NCBI GenBank assembly: GCA_030490835.1
Contig: CM059972.1
Location: 12,191,764-12,255,763, forward strand
Length of the DNA: 64,000 nucleotides
Source of the DNA: Annona cherimola
Lineage: Eukaryota > Streptophyta > Magnoliopsida > Magnoliales > Annonaceae
Direction: 5' to 3'
Part shown: positions 24,006 through 35,557 of the stretch, piece after piece
Layout of the letters: each line of letters starts with the position of its first letter
Position numbering within the stretch: the first letter of the stretch is position 1
The notes under the pieces: model-generated
The model's input: only the letters and a program-made list of their open reading frames with translations
Told to the model about the DNA's origin: nothing
The model's database searches: none
Position numbers and translations under genes: made by a program

Positions 24006-24041
24006 CCGCCTGTCTCCACGTTACTCGGAGGATTCTTCTCT

Positions 24042-24048
24042 CTATAAA
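24042..24048 (+). promoter_or_regulatory. TATA box of the second cysteine-rich gene
   Basis: TATAAAT lies 88 bp before the ATG at 24130. The surrounding sequence (ttactcggaggattcttct upstream) recurs near 35104-35146 ahead of the third gene fragment, showing that promoter and leader were duplicated with the gene. Confidence 0.55.
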
Positions 24049-24129
24049 TCTCTTTCCCTTGTGTAATGTTTTCACTCACCACAGATCCAGCTGAAGGAGG
24101 TGAGGGGAGTAGAGACGAGATCGCGCGAG

Positions 24130-24314
24130 ATGGCATCCAGGAAGGTATTGGTTGCAGTTCTCCTCATTGCTTTGGTTTTCATGATGTCAGCTGTGTACGT
24201 AGAGGGACAGAGCCCCAGCTGCATCACTGCATGAAGAAATGCATGCCAAGGTTCTTGGAAGTTCCAGGAGGTAACCATGATGGTTGCTAGAATTCGTGCA
24301 AGAGTGGTTGTCTC
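24130..24314 (+). pseudogene. Broken six-cysteine peptide gene (5' part)
   Basis: The ATG at 24130 begins MASRKVLVAVLLIALVFMMSAVYVEG, a signal peptide clearly related to the gene at 22608. At 24220-24235 an 8-nt near-duplication (tgcatcac before tgcatgaa) shifts the frame and gives a stop at 24232. In the shifted frame the cysteine motif continues, with one cysteine codon changed to phenylalanine and a TAG at 24288. A copia element then interrupts the last codons at 24314. The remaining codons and stop lie at 31933-31950. With four independent lesions it cannot encode the peptide. Confidence 0.85.
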
Positions 24315-24770
24315 TGTTAGAAAAACAACCATTGATTAAATCCATAATCAATGCAGGATCTGTCTCATGCTAGAATTATCAAGAAATTAAAACCATAAGC
24401 GGAAGCGTACCTGAATCCATGGATGCTAATGATCTTTGGCTTTGGGTCTTCCAAGTTAGTGCACTCAGGATTATGGGAGAGTGTTGCTCCTCTTCTTTCT
24501 GCTGATGGATGGCAGAGAGAAAAGCAACCGGTGCATAACTCGGGGACCACAACCCATTTTATAGGAAGCCTAGTTTCCTATTTCCAATTTAGTCCATCAT
24601 AAAACTAGAAATTGGAATTTAGGCTATATGGTTTCTACGCATAGGAGATCCATGCTTTATTAAATGATTTAGGTCCATAAATCCTTATAAGATCACTTTT
24701 ATGATTTGGACCATTAATTTATGATAGCACATATATATAAATAATATATGTATGTCCAGAAATTCCAACA
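24315..24770 (-). repeat. 3' LTR of the copia element (left side)
   Basis: 456 bp, beginning TGTTAGAAAAAC and ending GAAATTCCAACA on the plus strand, identical by eye to 31472-31927. Confidence 0.93.
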
Positions 24771-25043
24771 ATCTCCCACTTGGACTACATGTATTTTATA
24801 ATTATATATATGACCTTATGAGCTCAAAACTTTATGCTATCATACCAAAATCATTTCCGAACAATCTCGTCCATTAATTATGCCAACATAGAACCAAGGC
24901 GGCCTTTGTTACATTTATCGTAACTAGACCCATCCAAGATCACATATATCAAACATAACTAAACGACATAGATCAAGCATGGATGCGTAGCATGGAAATT
25001 ACATGTAACGTGATCTAACATGCCTATTTCCAACTGGTCCACC

Positions 25044-25520
25044 TTATTTGGTGAGATCAAACCAATACCAAAAGTACTGAAAAATCAAAAATACTGAATT
25101 CTTTATTTCTGCAGAAAATATCCATAACCATAGTAAAGTGTCTAAACCAGAAAAGCAAATAAATACAAACTCCCACTTAACTAGCATATCATTAAATGAT
25201 ACAACACCTGTGTGAGCAGTATGCTCATGAAAGACCATAAGGTGTTACTCTTAGTAAGCGGATCCGCAATTTTGGAGTTTGTCGCAATATGCTTTATAGA
25301 CACTTTATTTTCCTGAATCCTTTCCTTAACAACCAGGAACATTGCTGAACTCCTGTTGTTGTTGGAATATTAGACTGACTACTAATTTATTGTCACGAAA
25401 TAACTTAAGTGGTCTTTCAATGTTATTTATATTTTGCAGCCCTGTGACAATATTCTGTAGTCATATTCCATAATTGGATGCCCCATAATATGCTATAAAC
25501 TCTGTTGTCATGGTCGAAAA
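25044..25520 (-). pseudogene. Copia RNase H / pol C-terminal remnant
   Basis: Read on the minus strand, the sequence shows copia-like RNase H tail motifs with many stops and shifts: GASNYGI, IERPLKL followed by a degenerate DNK, and FHEHTAHTGVVSF at the C-terminal end (25210-25238). In the family this domain degrades the RNA strand during reverse transcription. It is too damaged to function. Confidence 0.65.
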
Positions 25521-26379
25521 GCTATAAGTGTCTGCTAAGCACTTTTTCCTGATATAGTTTTTCCAACAAACAGATAAATATAGCCTGAAGTGGATCTTAA
25601 ACTGTATTTGCATCCAATAAAGTAATAATCTGAATACCAAATGATCTCTTACTTATATGACTTTCTGTATGTGAACATATAATATTTTGTTTTCTAAAAA
25701 ATGTTTTAAAAATCTGTTTGGCTGCATCTTAAAGATCCATTCCTGAATTACTTAAAATATCTGCCCAACATCCCAATAATGTACGCAGTAACCGAATACA
25801 TACATCTTGAGATTCAAAACCTGAACATAAATCAAACTTCCCACTGCTAAAGCATAGGGAGTCTTTTGCATTTCCTTAGACTTAAAATCATTCTTGGGAC
25901 ATTGATTTAGATAAAATTTAATTTTGTCTTCCTTAGCAAGGAGGTATTCTTAATTTGCAATCCTGCATATCAAGTATCTTAAATATTTTCTTAATATGGG
26001 TATTTTGTAATAATCCAAGAATACATCTAGAATAATCTTGATATATCTGAATTCCTAATACAAAAGACATATTTCGTTTCAAACTTCTTTGACAAAAAAT
26101 ATCTTAAGTTTATGCAATAAACTTATCTTGATGTTGGGAAACAGTATATCTGTGTTACTCCCACTGAAAATATGATTTCTCCCACTGAAATTATAGTATA
26201 TGCAATCATCAACCGAATTCATTTCAAGACCAGATGAAATGATAATTTGATGACATTTGCAATACCATTATTAGGAAACTTGCTTAAGCTTGTAGATGGA
26301 TCTTTTTATCTTAAAAATTGAAAATTTATTATAAATGTTATCTTTACATTCATTTACCATAGCTCAAGGTTAAAACCCA

Positions 26380-26520
26380 TTATTAAAACCATTTATCTTG
26401 AAAGAAATTTTCAATAAAACCGGAGAGAAAATTTCTTTGTAATCTATGCCTTCCTTTTGAGTAAAGTTCATTGAGACAAGACAAGCCTTATGCCTTTCCA
26501 CATTACCTTCCTTCTTGGTT
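26380..26520 (-). pseudogene. Copia RT N-terminal remnant
   Basis: Minus-strand translation gives FTQKEGIDYKEIFSPV near 26400-26470, preceded by a degenerate RHKACLV, the typical start of the copia RT domain. The rest of RT between here and 25520 is eroded by indels and stops. Confidence 0.65.
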
Positions 26521-28065
26521 TTAAATATCCATTTATAACCAATCAATTTTATACTTTTAGGTAATAGAATAGGCTACCAAAACATCATTGTCTTTCATGA
26601 ACTTAATCACATACTTATGGCATCAATCTACTTTTGAAAGGTTTTACTTTGCATTGTTTGATGAAATCGCCTTCCACCATTCCAATGTCATCCTTACGTA
26701 TTGGCAAAATCTGATGCAATCATCAGAAACCGCATTTTCCTTTCTCTAGTAGATCACTTCAATGACATCCATTCTTAAGGTTGTTGAGCTTGATCATCAG
26801 GAATATCCTGTTTATCAACGATGTCTTATAGATTTCTCTTTAAAGACATAGTCCCTAACTATATCTCCCCCTCAAGCTCAATTTCCTCAAAGAATTGACA
26901 TTTTTGGTCTCAATAAAACTGAATGTGGGATCATAGGATTTACATCTTGATATTGTTCAGCATATCCAATAATATTTAAATTCAAAAGAAGGAACTAAAA
27001 ATAACTAAATTCATTCAATACAGAAATAGAAACCAAATTCCATTTAAAAAATGGTACCATATATCTCTTTTGAATTTAGTTTTTAACAATAATAATAACT
27101 TAAATGACCATATAGCCTCAATAGTATTTGATTTGCTATCGCCTCCATCGATGAATCTTTCATCATCATTTGGCCTTTTAGCAACTCAAGTAACCTCACA
27201 TAGACACCCTTACATGAATAGCAATACCAAATCTATTCATAAAAAAATGTGTCTTGGGTCTAAGGCTAAATTAATACTGAACAAACCAAAGTGAAAAATG
27301 TACCCATTATTAGTACAATTCTCCTCTATGTGTCCAAGAACCTGTCAAAAGTAATAACCAAATTTGTATTGGACCATCCATGGTTTATTTATCATTTTTC
27401 ATGTCCTTAAAGGTACTTGCCAAGTGAATACTTTTAGTATATTCTTACTTTAATTTATTCTCCTTTTGCACATAATAAAAAAATAAACTCATCAAGAGAT
27501 CATTTATCCTTTTGTCAGTTATAATTAACTTTAAACTGACCAAATTGTGTTTAGGAGAATCAAAACTAAATGCACAAGCAAATCTGCTTTATCCTTAGTG
27601 CCTTTAGTTTCAAAGTAAGAAGAGATAAGTACTCCCTTATATTTCCTTTAACTTTATACCTTATTGAAATCAAGTTCGAACGAATCGTACTCGTTTCAGC
27701 TTTATTACCTTTAGCAATACTTTAGAATTTTCTGAATATAAATATTGACATTAGTTACCTTTTTGGACATGATACCCCCTTGAAAGTTTTCAAAATTTTA
27801 TACTTTATAATCATAAAACACATGCAATTTTAACAATCTCACTTATTAAAGTTCCATTTTTCCTTATTGGAACTTTTAACCACAAGAGTAGTGAATCGTT
27901 CAATCCTTAGTGCATGGTTTAGATTCATAATGCCTAGAATGATCATAATATTTTATTTTCATTACTTCAATATGAAAATAGAATAAATGCTGGCAGATAT
28001 AGCACAAGCAGATAAGTTAACCAAAAATTAAACAAAACAATATGTTCACATAACTTTTATATAGA
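26521..28065. other. Eroded copia interior
   Basis: AT-rich sequence of the copia interior without usable frames. Integrase and protease are expected here in the minus orientation, but I could not identify their motifs with confidence. Confidence 0.4.
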
Positions 28066-29160
28066 ACTTTAGCAATTCAAATAATGGTAGGGCCCATCAC
28101 AAGATACCTAGTACAACATTAATACTTAGTCTTTGGACAAAAGTATTAATTTGTAAGTGGTACTCTTGGTGCAGTGATCAAATATTGATAATAAAGTCCT
28201 GTCAAACAATAAGCCTTTCTTTGGACCGACTATTGTTCACATGGAATGCCTAATAATTATCACATATTTATCACCGCATATGTCTATGTAATCCGGCCAA
28301 ATATTAATCTTCCTTTGGGCCGATTAATATCCGCATAATTACATATCCACAATATTTTAGTGTAGTAATCAAATATTTAACAATAAAATCCTGTCAAATA
28401 ACAAGCCTTTCTTTGGACCGACTTGTTATTCACATGGAGTACCAAATAATTTTTGTATATTTATTACCATAAGTGTGTACGCAATTCGGCCAAATATTAA
28501 TCTTCCTTTGGGCTGATGAATATTCGCATGAATTACATACACACAATTATCTTAATGTCTTAAAAATAAATTAACTTACACAAGAGAGGCTACTTTGGTA
28601 GCATGTTGTTGCAATCAATTTATTTTAAAACATTAGACATCCATAAAAATACTTGTACCATTATTTGAATTTAATAAAAAAATCCAAAATATTGAACTTA
28701 TTTTTGAATTCCAAACATAAAACTTTAGTAAAAATTTAAATAATGGCAAGACCCATCACAAGATACCTAGCACAACATTAATATTTAGTCTTTGGACAGA
28801 AATATTAACTTGTAAATGGTACTCTTGTTGTAGTAATCAAATATTGATAATAAAATCCTGTCAAATAATAAGCCTTTCTTTGGACCGACTTATTATTCAC
28901 ATGGAAAATTAAATAATTATCACATATTTATTACCACATGTGTGAATATAATTCGGCCAAAAATTAACCTTCCTTTGGGCCGATTAAAATTCGCATGAAT
29001 TACATCACACAATCATCTTAATATTTTAAAAATAAATTAATCTACACAAGAGAGGCTACTTTGGCAGCATGATGTTTCAATTAATTTATTTTAAAATATC
29101 AGACATTCATGAAGAATATTTACGCCATTATTTGAAATTTAAATTCCAAAAGATCCAAAA
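28066..29160. repeat. Direct repeats inside the copia element
   Basis: A segment starting at about 28066 (ataatggtagggcccatcacaa) recurs about 659 bp downstream from about 28720 (taatggcaagacccatcaca). Within the first unit a block of about 190 bp (catgg / cctttctttggaccgac / cggccaaatattaatcttcc) is itself repeated, at about 28173 and 28364, giving three related blocks in all. Divergence between copies is noticeable, so the repeats are older than the insertion. Confidence 0.75.
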
Positions 29161-30204
29161 ATAGAATTTTGCATGATAGAAAGCAATAAATCATAGACAC
29201 ATGAATTTATACATTATTTGCTTTCTAAATATTCATAAACTAAGCATATGACTTAAATGTAATTTAAACATTTGCATGCATATATGTTAATTTCACAAAA
29301 ATAATATTTCTGGACCTATTTAGGTTAATCTGACCCTTCCATTCAATCCAGAATGTCCAAAAACATAGAAAATCACTATTGGATCGTCCAAATCGGATAA
29401 AGGGATCATCAGATATGTGAATTTTAATTTGGACGGTTATTGGGCTGCCACGTGTCCTTTTCTGGTGGGCAGTTCTGTGGGTGGGCTGAAAACGGGCTTC
29501 ACTGAATGGGCTGGGACTGTTTGGGCTTGAAAACAAGCCCGTCCAGACACAAGTAGGGTAAGCTTGAGTAGGCCTAGCTTACTGGGCTGCTTCCACATGG
29601 GCCTGTTTCACAGGCCCGCCCAGGTAGAATGGATTCCCTTATGGGCCTGCTGGACTGGGCTTAAATTTGGCCCAAACCGAAAAATGCTAGGGCCGGTTTG
29701 CAAATGTCAAGCAAGGGATTGTTTTGCAAATTCTGGAAGGAGTTTTATGTAATTTATATAACCAGGGGGTTTTCTGTAAAAGTTCATCTCTTCCCTTAAA
29801 AAAAAAACAAAAAACCCTAACCCTAGCTACCATATCCCCATTGCCCCTAGCCGCCGCAGCCTACACAAGCCACCCCACTGCCCCCATCCCGCCGCAGCCT
29901 ACACAATGCCCTTATGCCGCCGCAGCCTACACAATGCCCCTATGCCGCCGCACACCGTGCTGCCTTGCAGCCGAACTCGCCAGCCAAGGCGCTGTCGCCA
30001 GCAACATCCGCAGCCGCTGTCGTTCGCAGCTAGCCCGGACGCTGCTGCCAGCTGCTTGCCTGCTGTCGGATTGACGCCCCTACCGGATCGCCCGCCGAAA
30101 ACAAAAACTCGACGACCAGCGTCCACGACCAGATGGGTTTCTGAATCCAACAATGCTATTAGTTTGATTTTATTATTAAACAAAGATGGCTTTCGTCTCT
30201 TTTG

Positions 30205-30212
30205 GTTTTCGT

Positions 30213-30264
<52 letters not shown>

Positions 30265-30530
30265 ATGGGGAGATATTTACATACATCTCAACACATATTA
30301 CACTGAAGATCAGAGACATTCTAACAAATTTGGAGACACCGCTCCACCAAGTACACAGGAAGACACAGCTTCCAATAATTAAACGGGAGACCACTTTGCT
30401 CCCACGAATTAAACGGGAGACCACACTTTTTGCTCCCACTTTGCTCCAGAGGAGATTCGAACCAGCGCCCGCACATACACGAGGCGACGACGCTGACCAC
30501 CAGGGCGCGCCCCTGGTGTTTTCGTCCCTT
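30205..30530 (-). mobile_element. tRNA-derived SINE nested in the copia element
   Basis: A body of about 300 bp (30218-30517) is flanked by the 13-bp duplication gttttcgtccctt (30205-30217 and 30518-30530). On the minus strand it starts with a tRNA-like head containing the B-box GGTTCGAATC near 30460 and ends in a long A tail (T run at 30218-30263 on the plus strand). A related copy lies at 42784-43086. It inserted into an existing 80-bp tandem repeat. Confidence 0.88.
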
Positions 30531-30715
30531 CTGGTTTTTCTTTAATATGAAAATCAAAAGGAAACAACGATATCATGAATCGCTTTCGTCTTTTCTGGTT
30601 TTCGTCCCTTCTGGTTTTTCTTTAATATGAAAATTAAAAGGAAACAACGTTATCATGAATCACTTTCGTCTCTTCTGGTTTTTGTCCCTTCTGATTTTTT
30701 CTTTAATATGAGGAA
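30521..30715 (+). repeat. 80-bp tandem repeat
   Basis: Units beginning at 30521, 30601 and 30681 (ttcgtcccttctggttttt...), period 80, about 95% alike for the first two and partial for the third. Part of a further unit lies left of the SINE at 30185-30217. Confidence 0.85.
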
Positions 30716-31456
30716 ATGTGGCAAAGTAATCCAAACTCTGCGGCAACAAAACCAACAGTGAAACAACTAAGATCCGGCGGCGACAAAACCGGCAGCGCAA
30801 CTCCAGATCTGAATCCAGATACTCGGCAGCTCTTTTTCCAGCGGCACAAAGCACCAGATCCGGCATCCCAGTGGCAAACCCAATCTCGACGGCGGCGGCA
30901 AAAATCCAGGCATCAGCACTTTTCAGCCATGCCCGCACGCCGCAGCAGGCGCCGGCAACGCCAGCGTCTCCTTCTCCGGCATCTGTACCCAAAACGCCTG
31001 CCGCCGGACGAACACCTAAACCCACACACTGCTGCCGGCCAAACGCTGTTATCCTTCTCCGGTTTTGGCATCGCAGCAGCAAATCACTGTCGTCACTGGC
31101 AGATCCGTCCGGATCTTCGGTAGATCACAGCAGCCGCCCACCATGGTAGATGCCGCCACCGGTAGCAAGTCCCAAATCCGACGGTCACAATACCGGCAGC
31201 GAAAGAAACCCAGATCCGGCGGCCAGGGAACCGGCGATCAGCGTTCAGTGGAGCAGCGGCGAAAAACATGGCATCCAGCGTAAATCCAGGCGGTAAAACC
31301 CAAATCCGGCGAAACAGTTTTTTTTTTTTTTTTAAAATTCCAGATGAACTGTGGCAGCCGTAACTAGGTTTTCGATTTTCTATAAATCCTTTACATGCAT
31401 TCAAACAGCATACATGAATTCATAATTTTTTCTTAATAATCTAACATGAAGATTAT

Positions 31457-31469
31457 GGCTCTGATACCA
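31457..31469 (-). other. Primer binding site of the copia element
   Basis: On the minus strand the sequence reads TGGTATCAGAGCC, the standard complement of initiator tRNA-Met used by many plant copia elements, two bases inside the 5' LTR. Confidence 0.9.
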
Positions 31470-31471
31470 CT

Positions 31472-31927
31472 TGTTAGAAAAACAACCATTGATTAAATCC
31501 ATAATCAATGCAGGATCTGTCTCATGCTAGAATTATCAAGAAATTAAAACCATAAGCGGAAGCGTACCTGAATCCATGGATGCTAATGATCTTTGGCTTT
31601 GGGTCTTCCAAGTTAGTGCACTCAGGATTATGGGAGAGTGTTGCTCCTCTTCTTTCTGCTGATGGATGGCAGAGAGAAAAGCAACCGGTGCATAACTCGG
31701 GGACCACAACCCATTTTATAGGAAGCCTAGTTTCCTATTTCCAATTTAGTCCATCATAAAACTAGAAATTGGAATTTAGGCTATATGGTTTCTACGCATA
31801 GGAGATCCATGCTTTATTAAATGATTTAGGTCCATAAATCCTTATAAGATCACTTTTATGATTTGGACCATTAATTTATGATAGCACATATATATAAATA
31901 ATATATGTATGTCCAGAAATTCCAACA
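31472..31927 (-). repeat. 5' LTR of the copia element (right side)
   Basis: 456 bp, identical by eye to 24315-24770. It adjoins the primer site, which makes this the 5' LTR in the element's own minus-strand orientation. Confidence 0.93.
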
Positions 31928-31932
31928 GTCTC

Positions 31933-32060
31933 TACATAGGAAGACATTGACAAAGCTCGACCGGCTTATTAATTTCATCTCCGAATCATCGAGGGATATA
32001 ATGCCATGTTCCCTTGTAACAGCTGCTGTGGCACTCTACGAATTTCACGTTTGTGCTTTT
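31933..32060 (+). pseudogene. 3' end of the broken six-cysteine gene
   Basis: Directly after the copia target duplication, tacataggaagacattga supplies the last codons (YIGRH) and stop TGA (31948-31950) of the gene begun at 24130; compare EWIGKSRS at the end of the intact gene. The following 3' UTR sequence (cttgtaacagctgctgtgg near 32014) recurs near 36861 behind the third copy. Confidence 0.8.
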
Positions 32061-32429
32061 TTTGTAAAATCTAGCTTGCTGCTGCAAACCCCACGAGCGC
32101 TACGATCGGCTAGAATGTTTTTCTAACATTGTAAAATCTGGACTTGATTAAATGAGCTGAAACCAGTAGTTCTCATTAAACATAAAAATGGTTAGTGTAT
32201 TTCCAGAAAAAAATATTTGCAAAAATGAATATGGGCTCGGATTTGGGATCTGAAGCATCTGAACCAGCGGTATGTGTTCTGGAATCCTGCATTCTTGTGC
32301 AATAAAAGTTATCAGTAGAAATGTTCTTTAAATAATATCAAAACGTAGGTGTTTTCTCTATGGATTCGTTACTATAATGGCTGCATGTCTTGCTAGAAGT
32401 GGTTGGACTACATAAACCGAACTAGCCAT

Positions 32430-33330
32430 AACTCCAACACAATAAAAGTGTTAGTAATAGATCAAATAAATCACAGCATGTATACAAAAACATACTAGCG
32501 AAGGAATTTGCATAACTAGATGAAGTCGTAACTGATATTTAAGGGAAGATCGGAGCAGCTACATGGACATGAGAATGGAAATAAAAATAAAAAATGAGAA
32601 ACAGAAATCTAGAAAGAGTTGGAAGAGGGCTAGAAGAGGAAGGCTAGGAGACTAGAAATAAGGTAGGAAGATGGAATATAGGAGAGATTTCTGCATTATC
32701 TCCCTCTCCTCCTAGGATGTTTTCTGTGTATCTTGCTGCTAGGATGGTCCTCTATTTATAGAGGGGAGATGTTGCTCTTAAAATGTGGGAGCTACTCCAG
32801 ACGTTTCCTATGGTAATGGCTTGCTGCTGCTAATCCCTTGGATTGTTGGGCAAAACGTGTATTTGTAAAAATTTTGCTTAGCTGGAGAAGAGCAATTACA
32901 GCTCACGTTTTTGCTAGGTGGGCTGCATCCTCTTTTGCCAAGCTACGGCTAGGCTAGGTTGGTCTAGCGGGCTATTGGAGCTTTGGCTCCTGTGAGCCTG
33001 TTAGGGCCGTTGGATCTTTGTTCCTTAGGTTGTGCTGTGGAGCTTAATTCCTGTGGGCTGAACCCGTTTTCTAGGAGGTCGCTGGAGCTTTGCTCTTGTG
33101 GGCTACTGTGTTGAGCCCGTCTGACTAGTGGAGCCTGATTTCTTGGCCTATTAGGGCTAGTCAGAAGAATGAGCTATCATTTGAGAGCTCAACTATAGTT
33201 GACTTGGTGAATTTTTCCATCTCTTTGTAAATGGGGGCTTGCATTTTGGCACATATATATATATATATTTATTTTATTTTATATCTAATTTTTATTATAT
33301 TTATTTGGTCCCGAGGTAGGGGTGTCTTCA
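32430..33330 (-). repeat. Diverged LTR fragment related to the Tat-type element
   Basis: On the minus strand it starts TGAAGACACCCC at 33330 and then gives TCGGGACC, matching the TGTTGACACCCC..TCGGGACC start of the large element's LTR. Further shared pieces are 'cccacaagagc.aagctcc' (near 33090), a TATA-like CTATAAATAG (near 32750) and a 'cttaaatatcag' region (near 32530). The other end is not clear, so it is a fragment or strongly diverged solo LTR. Confidence 0.6.
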
Positions 33331-35075
33331 TTTGCACCTTGTTGGTACAAGATTTTGTAAAAGCTCATATGTTTTTGAGTAACTAATTCAATTATTCTAT
33401 AACTAGGTTCCGGTTGACTACATACTTATTAGGTATTTTCTACCGACATTCATAAAATTATAAAACTCCAGATAAAAGCCCGGAGCTTCTCTCTCAAGAT
33501 CTATCACTTGGTCAGACTTAAATCACAACATAAGCATAAAGAGAGGACTGATCTAAGAATTTTCATTAAAAAATAGTAAATCAAAATAAACCAATGTTGG
33601 TAAATGCTATCGCAACTTATTACAATCTACAAAAATATTCAAATTAAATCGACATTAAAATAAAAAACATGTTCTACAGATAAAGATATCATGACCCACC
33701 TGTCGCATTATCTATGGAACAATTAAAACGCTAAAATTAAGTAAAATTCAAAAAGTGAAAAATATAAAATGAGTATGTCATGCATTTTTAAGTCAATTAA
33801 ATTGAAACAACATCTGAATACTCTTCTAATATTCTCAAAATCTAGCTTAGTTAATTTATCTACTAAACCAAATATAAAAATATGTGAAATTTTCTGCTAG
33901 GTGAGCCGCAAACTAATGATCACTAAAAATAAGGCTATATATCAAGTTCAGAAAAAAAAGGCTGTCTACGGAACCTTGCCTTCATAACCTTTGATGATAA
34001 ATTTGATCCATTCAAAAGATTTAAAATGTTCAAAAATATAGAAAAAGACTATTAAATCATCGAAATCGGAGTTCAGAATAAAAAGATATATAAAAATAAT
34101 AATTCCAGTAGTTTCGGATGCGTCACCTGCAACGTCTGCCTGGGCTCAAGGGGCATATATTTGGGGAATTGACTGGGTTCGAGCCTGTTGAGCAATGTTC
34201 GTCCTTTACCGCTTTTTTGAGCACATGTAAGTCCAACCCATTGGAGCCTGCTAGCCCACTTCTTCTGTCCTACGATCCAATATCTGTCCTGGCCCAACTC
34301 AACTGCTAGGCTGGAGACAGCTTGAGGCCAGCTCCAAGGGTTCCTGAAATTTCACCTAGCTATGAATCTTATGTAAAAAGCACTCTTCCAGGGGTGACTG
34401 TCCAATTTCAAAAAAAATCCCAAAATCCCAAATTTGTCGTCGCTAACTATCATAGGGCATTCAATTTTATAAAAAAAAAAATTATAAATACTTTAGACTT
34501 ATTTAATCACCCATAATATGCCCAAACGTAATTTTTCCCTTTGAAAATAAAATTTCATTGGCATGATAATAACTGGACACATAATATATCTGTTCCATAG
34601 AAATCTACCCATCCAAAAATTTAAAAATAATTCAATCTATGCATCAAATAATCTATGCACAAATAACATTATCTATTGAAATTAGTGTAACAATAAAATA
34701 CCTAAAATAATTTCAAATCTCCACTAATAGTACTTGAGAAAAATCGCTAAGCTGTGAAGCTTCCTCTCGTTTTTTGCTCGTAAATCTCACCTCCAAGCTT
34801 AGAACCACAGAAGAAAATTTCATGTATCAAAATCCTCTTCCGGATCTGTTTCTCTACCATTTTTACATTTAGGGACGGTATGGACTTTGAAGTGTTGCTA
34901 ATTGATATCTTATCTTTCTTATGCTATTAATCTACCAAGAGAACAGAACATCTGAATTCTGACGTAGCTACTAGCTATTTATTTGCCCCTTTTCTCAATG
35001 CCAAAGGCTGAGCAGCAGCTTCATTTCCCTCTTTTCTCTGACTTCTACGCGAACAAATTAAACAACCTCAAATGA
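33331..35075. other. Spacer without recognised genes
   Basis: AT-rich. A short GC-richer block at 34130-34330 looks like an old transposon piece, but I cannot name it. No frame stands out. Confidence 0.45.
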
Positions 35076-35249
35076 AATTAAGCATGTTCATTTCGTCTCC
35101 ATGTTACTCGATCGGAGGATTCTTCTAGGGATCAATCTCTATAAATACATGTCTTTTATGCTCACCCACCGCAGCAAGCCAGCTAACTAGTAGAAGGAAT
35201 GAGGGAAGAGGGGAAAATGGCACCAGCTGGAAGGTGTTGGGTGCGGGCA

Positions 35250-35557
35250 GGGGCAGAGGGTTTTGTTTCAACGCAGCCAGTTAGAAATTTCATTTTTAAA
35301 TTTTTTTAAATTTTTTTTATAAAACTCTTAATCTATGTATATTTAACTTATGTATATATATTTTCAATTTTTTTAAAACAAAGATATTTTAGTCATTTAA
35401 AAAGTACTAAACCTTCCTATTTATAAAAATACAAACTATATACACATTTTCAAAAATAACAAAATTTAGCCTATAGATTAAATATATATATATATATAGA
35501 TTAAGAGTTCTATAAAAATTTTAGTCGGATTGCATTGAGACATTCTTTGGGGCAGAA
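35250..35557. mobile_element. Fold-back element with 9-bp target duplication
   Basis: The body 35259-35548 (290 bp) has imperfect inverted ends (ttttgtttcaacgcagcc against aatgtctcaatgcaatcc) and an inner inverted stem containing aactcttaatct. It is flanked by ggggcagag (35250-35258) and ggggcagaa (35549-35557), a 9-bp duplication with one mismatch. The 9-bp size suggests Mutator-type mobilisation. It splits the third cysteine-rich gene copy. Confidence 0.72.

Larger units (their letters stand above)
29500..31456. other. GC-rich 5' region of the copia element
   Basis: This lies between the primer site and the eroded gag/pol in the minus orientation. It is much more GC-rich than the rest and contains short tandem units: 'gccgcagcctacacaatgcc' repeats at about 29840-29945 and many 'ccggcggc'/'atccgg' words at 30770-31310. 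Open frames exist on both strands but show only low-complexity, repeat-like residues, so no gene is called. Confidence 0.5.
24310..31932 (-). mobile_element. Ty1/copia-type LTR retrotransposon, decayed interior
   Basis: Identical 456-bp LTRs at 24315-24770 and 31472-31927 are flanked by the 5-bp duplication gtctc (24310-24314 and 31928-31932). On the minus strand the initiator-Met-type primer site TGGTATCAGAGCC lies at 31469-31457, two bases from the LTR, and a purine tract (AAGTGGGAGAT) abuts the other LTR, so the element reads right to left. Copia RT and RNase H remnants are visible at about 25040-26510, but no long ORF survives. Identical LTRs point to recent movement; the dead interior points to mobilisation in trans. 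Confidence 0.92.

Noticed and set aside
28066..29160. Regular spaced repeats considered as a CRISPR-like array
   Set aside because: Only three long, diverged blocks inside a plant retrotransposon, without short uniform repeats or spacers.
30440..30520. Possible tRNA gene (good B-box GGTTCGAATC on the minus strand)
   Set aside because: No cloverleaf or acceptor stem is visible, and the block sits at the head of a SINE with a poly-A tail and target duplication. The same applies near 43015.
30660..31082. 140-codon open frame on the minus strand in the GC-rich copia leader (and overlapping plus-strand frames)
   Set aside because: The residues reflect repeated ccggcgg-type words, frames are open on both strands, and no domain or start context supports a gene.
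35250..35557. Intron of the third peptide gene
   Set aside because: The block has inverted ends and a 9-bp direct flank, and the intact paralogue has no intron there, so an inserted element explains it better.
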